DNA of 38,225 nt from Cyanobacteria bacterium SIG28. GTDB taxonomy: Bacteria; Cyanobacteriota; Vampirovibrionia; Gastranaerophilales; Gastranaerophilaceae. The notes below the pieces were generated by a model. It did not search any database. It saw only the letters and a program-made list of their open reading frames with translations, and was not told the DNA's origin. The translations under genes were made by a program, and so were the position numbers. The stretch spans positions 1 through 38,225 of the forward strand of contig SUTU01000018.1 in NCBI GenBank assembly GCA_015152525.1. The letters run 5' to 3'. Positions 26,062-33,691 of this stretch are shown piece by piece; within the stretch, counting starts at the first letter, position 1; each line of letters begins with the position of its first letter.

Positions 26062-26401
26062 CCACCATTAACAACCCATAAGAATCTACTGGAAATCCTA
26101 AATCCTCAGCAGAAAGAGTTTCACCATACATCAAAGAATCCATTAAATCACCGTCATTAGTTATAACTCCGTAAGTTGCCGAGAAAAACATAAACATTAA
26201 TAAAGCACAAACAGCTTTAAGTTTCATAACTCTACGTTTTTTTGATCTATAATAAAATTTTACTTCACTAATAAGTCCTGAAACTTTTTCCATTTTTTCA
26301 TGTTCAGCTTTACATTCAGGACATTCTTCTATATGTTTCATCAAAGTCTCTTCGTCGGAAAAAACAAATAAACCTTCGTATTTAGAGCATTTTTTATCCA
26401 T
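26048..26401 (-). CDS. ZAS-type membrane anti-sigma factor
   Basis: This 117-aa protein has the HxxxCxxC zinc anti-sigma signature (H23, C27, C30 in KHIEECPECKAEH), then a Lys/Arg-rich stretch, one transmembrane helix (about 61-80) and a ~37-residue acidic extracytoplasmic tail. It should bind and hold the downstream ECF sigma factor at the membrane. An AGAGGT Shine-Dalgarno precedes the ATG. A candidate ECF promoter lies 24-49 bp upstream. Confidence 0.8.
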   Translation of the reverse strand: MDKKCSKYEGLFVFSDEETLMKHIEECPECKAEHEKMEKVSGLISEVKFYYRSKKRRVMKLKAVCALLMFMFFSATYGVITNDGDLMDSLMYGETLSAEDLGFPVDSYGLLMVDDEF

Positions 26402-26424
26402 ATGCAGTACCTCTTATATAAGTA

Positions 26425-26450
26425 TAACGAAAAATAAATATTTTTGTTCA
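26425..26450 (-). promoter_or_regulatory. Candidate autoregulated ECF promoter
   Basis: On the minus strand TGAAC (26446-26450), 16-bp spacer and CGTTA (26425-26429) match the general ECF pattern (-35 GAAC, -10 CGT/TC). It is directly upstream of the anti-sigma/sigma/Spy-like unit. An overlapping TATACT could allow housekeeping transcription. Confidence 0.55.
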
Positions 26451-26458
26451 TTTTACAC

Positions 26459-26495
26459 AAGAAAGGGCGGGATGGTTTTTTAGACCATCCCGCCC
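26459..26495 (-). terminator. GC-rich hairpin, probable minus-strand terminator
   Basis: A perfect 11-bp stem GGGCGGGATGG/CCATCCCGCCC (26465-26475 with 26485-26495) is followed by TTTC on the minus strand. It is strikingly GC-rich for this genome. The T tract is weak, so it may instead be the 3' or 5' domain of a structured RNA. Confidence 0.5.
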
Positions 26496-26527
26496 CTTGG
26501 GGTATTTGTATCTTTTGAGTATTGAGT

Positions 26528-26670
26528 TTGCGGAAAAACTCACTTTTTTCTCGCAAGCTCTTGGAAACGGTTTCAAGTTGGGCTAAGTGCTATCCCGAAA
26601 GAAGCCTAACTCTCACACACCTTAGGTCGGATTCAAAAAAGTTCGAAAAATCGTCATTTTTCGACTTTTT
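26528..26670 (+). ncRNA. Candidate structured RNA of unknown class
   Basis: This gap has several hairpins in a row: 26528-26556 (11 bp, one bulge), CTTGGAA/TTTCAAG with tetraloop ACGG (26560-26577), TTGGGCT/AGCCTAA (26578-26609) and the terminal TCGAAAAAT/ATTTTTCGA (26643-26664) followed by CTTTTT. The first arm TGCGGAAAAA can also pair with TTTTTCCGCA (about 26666-26675), which gives two competing folds. Two helices contain G-U pairs only if read on the plus strand, which is my reason for choosing it. It does not match tmRNA, RNase P, SRP or a riboswitch that I recognise. 6S-like is possible. Confidence 0.35.
26635..26670. terminator. Bidirectional hairpin terminator
   Basis: TCGAAAAAT/ATTTTTCGA (26643-26664) has T5 on the plus side (26666-26670) and T6 on the minus side (26635-26640). 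It can end the 54-aa gene on the minus strand and a plus-strand RNA. Confidence 0.7.
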
Positions 26671-26682
26671 CCGCATCCTCTA

Positions 26683-26847
26683 TTAACAAACTTTTGTTTC
26701 TTCTTTCTCTGTAAAATATTCCACTACAGTATCCAGAACATTATTAAAGAAATAATCAAGCTCGCCGGAAAGACTTTTTTCTGGGGCAACTAAAGTTGTT
26801 TCATCCAAGTTTTTAAATCTGGATAACATTTCATTTTCGATACGCAT
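26683..26847 (-). CDS. 54-aa acidic protein
   Basis: This short frame was found by reading the gap. It starts at ATG 26845-26847 with AAGGA 6 nt upstream and encodes MRIENEMLSRFKNLDETTLV, continuing through an acidic helix-prone segment (LDYFFNNVLDTVVEYF) to end KEEETKVC-like with a terminal Cys. A hairpin terminator lies about 15 bp after its stop. Good ribosome binding site, codon use like the neighbours and a terminator support a real gene; no family recognised. Confidence 0.6.
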   Translation of the reverse strand: MRIENEMLSRFKNLDETTLVAPEKSLSGELDYFFNNVLDTVVEYFTEKEETKVC

Positions 26848-26980
26848 ATTCAATCCTTTCCATTTTATTATCTCTGTTTTTTTACTTAGCTTATGTAATT
26901 TATATCGGCATTTTTTTTATAAACTTTAGAGTTTTGAGATGTATCGTTACAAAAATTTACATTATTTTTATAATGATAAA

Positions 26981-27008
26981 TTTTCACAAGTCAAATTTAA
27001 TGTATAAT
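26981..27008 (+). promoter_or_regulatory. Promoter of the dCMP deaminase gene
   Basis: TTTTCA (26981-26986), 16-bp spacer and a perfect TATAAT (27003-27008). It overlaps the in-frame upstream ATG (27007), which supports the downstream start at 27031. Confidence 0.55.
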
Positions 27009-27030
27009 GGTTTTAAAAGGAGTATTCGCA

Positions 27031-27492
27031 ATGACTATCAAATCTTGGACCGATTATTTTTTAGATATGGCAAAAACATGTTCATCACGCTCAAATTGCC
27101 TAAGAGCACAAGTCGGCGCCGTTATTGTCGGTCAAGATAGGAAAATTAAGGCAACAGGCTACAACGGCACACCTTCAGGAGTAGAATCGTGTTATGAAAA
27201 GGGCGAATGTTACAGAATAAAAAACAACATTCCGTCCGGAACTTGTTATGAAACTTGCCGTTCTATTCACGCCGAACAAAATGCAATAATACAAGCTGGT
27301 CAAGACAGGTGCATGGGTGCTTCTATGTATATTTACGGTCATAATTTTATCTGCATACTATGCAAGAGATTTATTGTTCAATCGGGAATCGTTGACGTTT
27401 ATCTTAAAAAAGATGATAACTCTCCAATTGTGCATATTTTGGTTGAAGATATAAAAAAAGAACTTGATTCACCAATAGTAGTTAATGCTTAA
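27031..27492 (+). CDS. dCMP deaminase (ComEB-like)
   Basis: This 153-aa zinc cytidine-deaminase-fold enzyme converts dCMP to dUMP for dTMP synthesis. The zinc site is H80-A81-E82 (HAE) with C108 and C111 (CILC), where the usual Pro before the first Cys is Ile. An extra Cys/Tyr-rich insert (ESCYEKGECYR ... TCYETCRSIHAE) is typical of dCMP deaminases. I start at ATG 27031, preceded by AAAAGGAG; the ATG at 27007 lies in the promoter. Confidence 0.9.
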   Translation: MTIKSWTDYFLDMAKTCSSRSNCLRAQVGAVIVGQDRKIKATGYNGTPSGVESCYEKGECYRIKNNIPSGTCYETCRSIHAEQNAIIQAGQDRCMGASMYIYGHNFICILCKRFIVQSGIVDVYLKKDDNSPIVHILVEDIKKELDSPIVVNA

Positions 27493-27573
27493 TTTTGATA
27501 TCGAATAAAATATCCCCCATTTAGATGTTATATAGCATGCTTAATTCTCTTAGAATAAAATCGGGAGAGGATT

Positions 27574-28344
27574 ATGCAATTTAACTCAAATATTGAGAAA
27601 AATTTGGCTAAAGCCATAAATAAGGTAGCATTACCTAAAAAGACACGCTCTTACGAATTATGCGTAAAGGCAGATGCGTTGAGGTTTGCAAAGTCGTATC
27701 GTGAATCTGTTAAATTCTATTTAGACTCTATTATGATGGATAGAAATTATGAGGAAGCTTATTGGGGATTGGCAACTTCTTACAAGTATTTAACAGAATA
27801 TAAAAAATCTATTAAGACATTGGAAAAACTTATCAAAATTGACGAGAAAAATGATAAGTATTTCTTAGAACTTGGAATTTGTTATTTATGCGACGGGCAT
27901 CCGGAGCTCGCAATTAAGCATTTAGTCAATGCAATTGTATTAAACAGAGAAAATTTAGAAGCACAAATTCAATTAGCTATTGCTCATGAGCTTGTTGACG
28001 AAGCGGATTTATCGTTAATGATTTATAACAAATTAATCGAAACAAACCCTGAATTTTTAAAAGCTTATTACAATAAAGCCGCAATGTTAATGGGTATGGG
28101 TAATTTTGAAGAAGCATCCAAAACATTTTTCCAATTAATAAAACGAAATCCGGATTATTATAAAGCATATCTTGGCATTGCAATGAGTTTTGATAAACTC
28201 GAACGTTATTCTGATGCAATTAGATATTATAAAAAATTCTTAAATTTCAAAAAACTATCAGAAGATGCTGTTTTTGCACGTCAAAGAATTAGAGATTTAA
28301 AAGAAATCCTACCGACAAAAGAAACCAAGTTTAGAATTGTCTAA
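27574..28344 (+). CDS. TPR protein, cytoplasmic
   Basis: This 256-aa protein is built of tandem tetratricopeptide repeats, for example DRNYEEAYWGLATSYKYLTEYKKSIKTL, EKNDKYFLELGICYLCDGHPELAIKHL and NPDYYKAYLGIAMSFDKLERYSDAIRYYKKFL, about five to six units. No signal peptide is present. A strong GGGAGAGG precedes the ATG. It is convergent with a second, secreted TPR protein; the stop codons overlap by 4 nt. TPR domains mediate protein interactions; partner unknown. Confidence 0.85.
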   Translation: MQFNSNIEKNLAKAINKVALPKKTRSYELCVKADALRFAKSYRESVKFYLDSIMMDRNYEEAYWGLATSYKYLTEYKKSIKTLEKLIKIDEKNDKYFLELGICYLCDGHPELAIKHLVNAIVLNRENLEAQIQLAIAHELVDEADLSLMIYNKLIETNPEFLKAYYNKAAMLMGMGNFEEASKTFFQLIKRNPDYYKAYLGIAMSFDKLERYSDAIRYYKKFLNFKKLSEDAVFARQRIRDLKEILPTKETKFRIV

Positions 28345-28919
28345 AATTCTTGTGTAGTTAATTTTTTATAATTATCTAGATATTGTTGTGCAATTTTTGG
28401 TTTTTTTAAGTTTTTGTAAACATATGCCAAATTATAATGAATTTCCGGAATATCATTTTTTAAAGTTACAGCTTTAATTAAATTGTTTTTAGCTTTTTTT
28501 AGCTCTGCAGTTTTTATATATGCACAAGCTAAATTATAATAAACATAAGGATTTTCTTTATTTAATTTTATAGCTTTATTGTAATTTTCAATTGCAAGTG
28601 TATATTTTTCATCCTCTAAATAAATGTTACCTAAATTGTAATAAGTCTTGTAATATTTAGGATCCGCATTTATCACCTTTTGATACATAAAAATCGCATT
28701 ATTTTTATCTTCTTTTTCATCAAAAAGATTTCCCAAAAGCAACCAATCTTGAGCAGTTCTTTCATTTTCATCAATTTGCAATAACAAATCTAACGTTTTT
28801 TGAAAATTATTATCACTATAAAATGCAATAGCCTGTTTAGACAACTCCTCATTCGCTAAACAAGAATTTTGTATTAGAAACATAAGCCCAATTAACAACG
28901 ATAAAGTAATCTTCTTCAT
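28341..28919 (-). CDS. TPR protein with signal peptide
   Basis: This 192-aa protein has a Sec signal peptide (MKKITLSLLIGLMFLIQNSCLA, cleavage near 22) followed by four to five TPR units, for example NAIFMYQKVINADPKYYKTYYNLGNIYLEDEKYTLAIENYNKAI. A cysteine near the signal end (NSC) makes a lipoprotein conceivable but the lipobox is poor. It is likely periplasmic. Stop codons overlap with the opposite-strand TPR gene. Confidence 0.82.
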   Translation of the reverse strand: MKKITLSLLIGLMFLIQNSCLANEELSKQAIAFYSDNNFQKTLDLLLQIDENERTAQDWLLLGNLFDEKEDKNNAIFMYQKVINADPKYYKTYYNLGNIYLEDEKYTLAIENYNKAIKLNKENPYVYYNLACAYIKTAELKKAKNNLIKAVTLKNDIPEIHYNLAYVYKNLKKPKIAQQYLDNYKKLTTQEF

Positions 28920-28973
28920 AAAAACATTCTATTTTAAAACAACAATTTTTTCAAACATTTTATTTTAAAATAC

Positions 28974-29006
28974 AAAAAAAGAACCTTTAGTTAAAGGTTC
29001 TTTTTT
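28974..29006. terminator. Terminator after tRNA-Pro
   Basis: GAACCTTT/AAAGGTTC stem (28981-29000) with T7 on the minus strand (28974-28980) and T6 on the plus strand. It lies 10 bp after the tRNA-Pro 3' end. Confidence 0.8.
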
Positions 29007-29009
29007 AAA

Positions 29010-29086
29010 TGGTCGGGATGACACGATTCGAACGTGCGACCCCCTCGTCCCAAGCGAGGTGCGCTACCAAACTGCGCTACATCCCG
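29010..29086 (-). tRNA. tRNA-Pro(GGG)
   Basis: This is a 77-nt cloverleaf on the minus strand. The acceptor stem is CGGGATG/CATCCCG with discriminator A and encoded CCA. The anticodon stem CTCGC/GAGGG-side holds the loop TTGGGAC, giving GGG. The T arm GTTCGAATC is canonical. No repeat array surrounds it, unlike tRNA-Asp. Confidence 0.93.
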
Positions 29087-29201
29087 ATATAAAATTATCA
29101 ATTGCCTTGCTCGAATAGTTTTAAAAACATTTTTTCGGCTGAGCATGTTAATCTTACTTTAAACAAAATTATAAATCAAGTATTTTATTTCAATTTTGAT
29201 G

Positions 29202-29207
29202 TATAAT
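29202..29207 (+). promoter_or_regulatory. -10 box before the acetolactate-synthase-like gene
   Basis: A perfect TATAAT ending 9 nt before the ATG at 29217. The transcript would begin within a few bases of that ATG. Confidence 0.45.
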
Positions 29208-29216
29208 AATAACGCT

Positions 29217-30863
29217 ATGGCAAATCTTGTAATTTCAGACCAAAAATTTACACAAAACCGAATATACGGAACAAAAATGTTAACTTGCGCAAAAGCTTTA
29301 GTAGAAGCTTTGGAAGAAATACATGTTGACAGTATTTTTGGCTACCCCGGTGCAGCAGTATTAAGTGTATACAACGAATTATCTAACTCAAAGATAAGAC
29401 ATTACTTGGTTAGACACGAACAAGCTGCCGTTCATTCCGCTGAAGGTTACGCAAGGGTAAGCAACAAACCCGGAATTGTTTTGGTTACATCAGGACCCGG
29501 AATTACAAACACAATAACAGGAATTGCTAATGCCTATGCTGATTCCACACCTCTTGTAGTTCTTGCAGGTGATGTCGCTTCAAACAATAATAAAGGTAAA
29601 ATTTTCCAAAAAGTAGATATCGTTTCTATGACTAAAACTTGTTGCAAAAAAAGCTACACTGTAACTTCTAAAGACGATATAAAACAAATTGTAAAAGAAG
29701 CTTATGAAGTTGCTAATTCCGGTGAAAAAGGACCAGTTATTGTTGTTTTACCAAGAAACATATTGGAATCTAAATATACAGCCAAAATAACCAAGGATTT
29801 GCATAAGAAAAAACCAAGCGCAATAACAGATAATGATTATAACAAGACACTAAAACTTATAGACAATGCTAAATCGCCTTTAATTTTACTTGGTGGTGGT
29901 GCAATAAATGCGGTTGAGGACATTAAAAAACTTGTTTATAAAACAAATATCCCTGTCATTTCAACTTTAATGGGAATAGGTACTTTCCCGTCTGATGACA
30001 AAATGTATTTAGGAATGATCGGAATAAACGGAACTTGTTCGGCTAATACAGCACTTAATAATTCTGATTTGATTATAGCTTTTGGAGTTAGCTTTTCAGA
30101 CAGAACAACTTGCAAACGTGAAAATTTTGCACAAAATGCTAAAATTGTAAACATTAATATTAAAAAAACTTTAAACAATTTTGAACTTGAAGTTTGCACA
30201 GATGCTCAAACTTTTGCAAAAGGCTTGTTAGAACGTCTTAATGAAGAATATAACTTCAAAACTTGGAATAACCAAGTAAAGATTATAAAAGAAGAAAATT
30301 CCAGAGTCGAAAGCTCTTCTGAATGTTTACACTCTTCGTGCGTACTGGAAACAATATATGAATATACAAAAAAATATGAGCCCGTTGTTGTAACTGATGT
30401 CGGACAACATCAACTCCTAACTGCACAATTTTTCAATTTCAACAAACCCAATAAATTCATTACATCAGGCGGTTTGGGCACAATGGGTTTCGGTTTACCT
30501 GCTGCAATAGGTGCACAATTAGCAAAACCGGCTTCGCTTGTACTAAACATTACGGGTGATGGTTCTTTCCAAATGAATTTGCAAGAGCTTGCAACCTGCA
30601 GAGAACATAATATTCCTGTAAAAATTATAATTATGAATAACGGTTACCTTGGTATGGTACGACAATTACAAGATAAAATTTATAATAACAGATATCAAGT
30701 TGAAATGATTAATCCCGATTTTACCAAAATAGCTGAAGCTTATGAGCTTTTTGCTGTCAGGGTAAAAACTGCAGAAGAACTAATTCCGGCTTTACAAAAA
30801 GCTATTTCGTATCAAGGAACTGCAATAATAGATATTGCAATTAACGCTTTTGAAGAAATCTAA
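29217..30863 (+). CDS. Acetolactate-synthase-like ThDP enzyme
   Basis: This 548-aa enzyme (from 29217) shows the full three-domain acetohydroxyacid synthase layout: FGYPGAAVL with RHEQAAVHSAEGYAR and TSGPGITNTITGIANAYADSTPLVVLAGD in the pyrimidine domain, a central FAD-type domain, and the ThDP motif GDGSFQMNLQELATCREHNIPVKIIIMNN. Catalytic Glu is in HEQ. It could make acetolactate for branched-chain amino acids. There is no ilvN/ilvH small subunit or ilvC here, and a GT9 gene follows 6 bp later, so a YerE-like role in sugar branching is possible. No Shine-Dalgarno lies before 29217; ATG 29277, after GGA, is an alternative start. Confidence 0.8.
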   Translation: MANLVISDQKFTQNRIYGTKMLTCAKALVEALEEIHVDSIFGYPGAAVLSVYNELSNSKIRHYLVRHEQAAVHSAEGYARVSNKPGIVLVTSGPGITNTITGIANAYADSTPLVVLAGDVASNNNKGKIFQKVDIVSMTKTCCKKSYTVTSKDDIKQIVKEAYEVANSGEKGPVIVVLPRNILESKYTAKITKDLHKKKPSAITDNDYNKTLKLIDNAKSPLILLGGGAINAVEDIKKLVYKTNIPVISTLMGIGTFPSDDKMYLGMIGINGTCSANTALNNSDLIIAFGVSFSDRTTCKRENFAQNAKIVNINIKKTLNNFELEVCTDAQTFAKGLLERLNEEYNFKTWNNQVKIIKEENSRVESSSECLHSSCVLETIYEYTKKYEPVVVTDVGQHQLLTAQFFNFNKPNKFITSGGLGTMGFGLPAAIGAQLAKPASLVLNITGDGSFQMNLQELATCREHNIPVKIIIMNNGYLGMVRQLQDKIYNNRYQVEMINPDFTKIAEAYELFAVRVKTAEELIPALQKAISYQGTAIIDIAINAFEEI

Positions 30864-30869
30864 AAATTT

Positions 30870-31877
30870 ATGACAGAAAAATCTAAAAAAATACTATTTA
30901 TAAACTTTGGTGGCTTAGGAGATGAAATCCTATTTTTGCCTACTATTCAAGCTATTAAAAATCAGTTCACAAACTCACACATAACACTTGCTTTAGAAAC
31001 TCGCGCAAAAGGAGTTCAACAAATTACTGATACAATTGATGAAGTTTTGATTGCTGATATAAAAGGTAAGAACAAGTATTTTGAGCTTTTAAAACTACTT
31101 TTTAAAATATGGAAATCAAAATATAATATCGTTATTTCGTCCGGCTCAAACAAATTTATATCTATATTTTTATTCCTAACACTTATCAAAGAAAAATACG
31201 GTTATAATACTGGAAAATTGAGCCAACTTCTGTTAACAAAAACTGTGGAGTTAAATAAAAACCAATTTGCAGGGCTTATGTATTACGAATTAGCCAAACC
31301 ACTCACCAATAAAGAGTTTGAACTTGCTAATTTAAGTATCCAAAAGAAACCGTCAATTCCAAATAGTATTCTTATTCACCCAGGCGTAAGCAAACTTAGT
31401 GTTAAAAACGGCATGATTAAGACTATTAGTGCAAATCAATGGGCGGAAATTATTGAAAAACTGACAGAAATGAATAAAGAAGTTTTTTTAATAGGCGGTC
31501 CTGACGATAAAGATGTTATAGAAATTATAGAAAAAAAAGTGGATAAAAATAAATATAAAAACTTGTTTGGAACAACAAAAAACTTAAAAGAATTAGCAGA
31601 ATTAATTTCCGAAATGGAATGTTTTTTGTGCTCAGATTCGGCACCTTTGCATATTGCAACAGCTTTAGGAGTTAAAACTTTTGCAATTTTTGGTTCAACA
31701 GATGATAAAAAATTAATTCCGGAAAACTCAAATACTACAGCTATTAAATCTAACAACAATTGCCCTTTGCAACCTTGTTTATGGGAAAAAAGACAAACTA
31801 CCTGCAAAGAACTGCATTGCCTGCAAATCCCAACAGATAAGATAATAAAAACAATCGAAGCTTGCTATAATAAATAA
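30870..31877 (+). CDS. GT9 glycosyltransferase, ADP-heptose:LPS type
   Basis: This 335-aa glycosyltransferase family 9 protein (WaaC/WaaF/WaaQ type) acts on the cytoplasmic face of the inner membrane in LPS core synthesis. The N-terminal ILFINFGGLGDEILFLPTIQAIK is the family motif with the catalytic Asp. HPGVSKLSVKNGMI and ECFLCSDSAPLHIATALGVKTFAIFGSTDDKKLIP are the C-terminal donor-binding segments. Length is typical. It lies 6 bp after the ThDP enzyme, likely in one operon. The sugar donor cannot be stated with certainty. Confidence 0.85.
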   Translation: MTEKSKKILFINFGGLGDEILFLPTIQAIKNQFTNSHITLALETRAKGVQQITDTIDEVLIADIKGKNKYFELLKLLFKIWKSKYNIVISSGSNKFISIFLFLTLIKEKYGYNTGKLSQLLLTKTVELNKNQFAGLMYYELAKPLTNKEFELANLSIQKKPSIPNSILIHPGVSKLSVKNGMIKTISANQWAEIIEKLTEMNKEVFLIGGPDDKDVIEIIEKKVDKNKYKNLFGTTKNLKELAELISEMECFLCSDSAPLHIATALGVKTFAIFGSTDDKKLIPENSNTTAIKSNNNCPLQPCLWEKRQTTCKELHCLQIPTDKIIKTIEACYNK

Positions 31878-31942
31878 ACAAACCTCCCTACAAATAACAA
31901 CTAAGCTTAGCACATAGATTTTGTTATATTTGTAAATTATCT

Positions 31943-32161
31943 CTATACATCTTTAATAAGTGCATTAATATCAACATTCAGAGCTTTCGTAATATCAATA
32001 ACTTTTAAGATAGTCGGATTAATCTTTCCGGTTTCAATCAAACTTATTGAATTACGAGAAATTTTAACTTGTTCAGCCAATTCTTCCTGAGACAAGCCCT
32101 GTTTGATACGCAACATTTTAATATTTAAACCTAAATCTTTTAATCTTTTTTTATCACTCAT
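31943..32161 (-). CDS. XRE-family HTH regulator
   Basis: This 72-aa protein is a single Cro/CI-type helix-turn-helix (LNIKMLRIKQGLSQEELAEQVKISRNSISLIETGKINPTILKVIDITKAL). It probably dimerises and binds a palindromic operator. The ATG has no Shine-Dalgarno. A 17-bp perfect inverted repeat covers the start codon, and CATAAT lies 9 nt upstream of the ATG, so the mRNA may be leaderless. It is the first gene of the accessory-looking stretch. Confidence 0.85.
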   Translation of the reverse strand: MSDKKRLKDLGLNIKMLRIKQGLSQEELAEQVKISRNSISLIETGKINPTILKVIDITKALNVDINALIKDV

Positions 32162-32187
32162 AATAGTAACATTATGAGTGATAAAAA
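32148..32187. promoter_or_regulatory. 17-bp perfect inverted repeat over the XRE start codon
   Basis: TTTTTATCACTCATAAT (32148-32164) and ATTATGAGTGATAAAAA (32171-32187) are exact reverse complements, separated by AGTAAC. The ATG (32159-32161) is inside one arm. It is either an autoregulatory operator or an mRNA hairpin that hides the start codon. Confidence 0.7.
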
Positions 32188-32299
32188 GAATTTAATCCAT
32201 ACAAATTACTGGTAGAAATAACAATATATTATTAATACGTCCAAGAAAATCTTTTTTTTACCAGCATGGTATTTAATTACATCTAAAAAACAAGCAATT

Positions 32300-32896
32300 T
32301 TAAAAACCTTTTTTTAGCAACACGACTTTTTTATCTGAAAATAGTTGAAGCAATAATTTAATATCAATCGGAATAAAACTTGAAGAGTTGTCTTTATTAT
32401 GATTTACAGGACAAATAATTTTTCCGTTTTTAGACACACATTTAATTGAATTTAAAGTTTTATCAACCTCAATTAACCCGTCATCAAATAAAGCTTTTAG
32501 AACTTTAATATCAATAACCGCAAATTTTATAAAGTCATTAGCTTCTTCTTTTTTATATTTTGAAGAATTAATTATTCCATATACAAAGTAATCAGCGTTT
32601 AATTTAAAGAATTCCGATTTCTTTCTGTCAGAATGTATATTATGTTCTCGTTCATACCTGATAGTAAAATCATTATAATATTGGTACTTTTGCTCCCTAA
32701 AACGTTCTTGAACAGTAATAATTTTTTGATTAACCAAGTCTATTAAAAATCTGTCTACGGCATTATTCATATCCACATTATTAGCCAAAAAAGCGTCCAT
32801 ATTTTGCTTTTTCCATTTTAATAAATCATAAATTTTAGGAATCGCTAATGTTTCATGAATATAATTTGTAAACTCCCTATCAGACTGATACCCCAT
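32300..32896 (-). CDS. Hypothetical 198-aa protein
   Basis: No family is recognised with confidence. From the ATG at 32896 (GGAG 8 nt upstream; the longer TTG start covers it) it has a charged N-terminus, YYNDFTIRYEREHN and EFFKLNADYFVYGI in the middle, and a C-terminal half containing KCVSKNGKIICPVN. The D...E pattern around YNDFTIR/SEFFKLNADY loosely recalls small nuclease folds, which is only a guess. No membrane segments. It lies in the accessory region between the XRE and LuxR-type regulators. Confidence 0.6.
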   Translation of the reverse strand: MGYQSDREFTNYIHETLAIPKIYDLLKWKKQNMDAFLANNVDMNNAVDRFLIDLVNQKIITVQERFREQKYQYYNDFTIRYEREHNIHSDRKKSEFFKLNADYFVYGIINSSKYKKEEANDFIKFAVIDIKVLKALFDDGLIEVDKTLNSIKCVSKNGKIICPVNHNKDNSSSFIPIDIKLLLQLFSDKKVVLLKKGF

Positions 32897-33166
32897 ACAA
32901 TACTCCAATCACTATTTACTTTGTAAAACCATTAGGCAATACTTTGTCCGCCTTTAAATAATTAAAATTTAACATATATTTTTTTATCTGTCCATATGAT
33001 TAAATATGTTATTTTAAAGATAATTAGTTTGAAAATTTGATAATCAAATTTGGTATTTAATAGGTATATGTAAAATTTTGTAAAGATTAGATAATTGGAA
33101 AATATATTAACATAATATTTTCTTTTAGTGTTATGCTAGTTTTAAAGATGGTAAAAGGAGCGAAGA

Positions 33167-33409
33167 ATGCTATCAAAACTAACTGAACGTGAAAAAGAAA
33201 TATTAAGTTATATAATTAAAGGCTTCACTAATAAACAAATAGGCGAAATTTTGCACCTGTCATCACATACAATCAAAATATATGTTGAGAATATTTTATA
33301 TAAATTTAATGTTAAAAACAGATTACAAGCAGCAATAATTGGTATTAAATCATTGCACGGAATAGAAGAACTGAGCGAATTCAATAAGCAGGTTGAAAAT
33401 ATTGTTTAG
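33167..33409 (+). CDS. Stand-alone LuxR-type HTH regulator
   Basis: This 80-aa protein is essentially one GerE/LuxR C-terminal domain: LTEREKEILSYIIKGFTNKQIGEILHLSSHTIKIYVENILYKFNVKNRLQAAI. There is no receiver or sensor domain, as in GerE itself. AAAGGAG precedes the ATG. It could act constitutively or be controlled by its own level. No partner gene is adjacent. Confidence 0.88.
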   Translation: MLSKLTEREKEILSYIIKGFTNKQIGEILHLSSHTIKIYVENILYKFNVKNRLQAAIIGIKSLHGIEELSEFNKQVENIV

Positions 33410-33500
33410 TAGTTAATTATAGAGTAAATATACTTCTCTGACCTTCATCCGAAAATAACTGACAGTAAATTTATATCACCAAACGAAATCTTGTGATGAC

Positions 33501-33525
33501 GAGCCGACAAGCAAGCTTGTGGCTC
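33501..33525. repeat. Hairpin in the 33.4-33.7 kb gap
   Basis: GAGCC-ACAAGC pairs with GCTTGT-GGCTC (one bulged G), with a nested GTGGC/GCCAC overlapping on the right. The gap 33410-33691 otherwise holds one REP-like element and a possible -10 box for the next gene. Confidence 0.55.
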
Positions 33526-33580
33526 AGCCACTGTTTAACAATGATATCAATATCAAGCAATCCAAGACATTAACTTTATT

Positions 33581-33601
33581 GTCAGGCAGTGCCTGACCTA
33601 C
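33581..33601 (-). repeat. REP-like element 1 (GTAG + GTCAGGC stem)
   Basis: Minus-strand GTAG is followed by GTCAGGC/GCCTGAC stem with a short loop. Member of the dispersed GTAG-hairpin family. Confidence 0.7.
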
Positions 33602-33691
33602 AAACTAAAAATATTATAATTAAACAATAAAAATTAAGTCAATATTGCTCATAATGGCAATTAATTTAATTTTTTGCTTATAATAAATATT

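Noticed and set aside
26341-26556. 71-codon minus-strand ORF
   Set aside because: It crosses the GC-rich hairpin and overlaps the anti-sigma start in another frame; no ribosome binding site.
26528-26670. tmRNA, RNase P RNA or SRP RNA
   Set aside because: The hallmark motifs (tRNA-like CCA end and tag frame, GAGGAAAGTCC, GGAAG/AGCAG apical loop) are absent.
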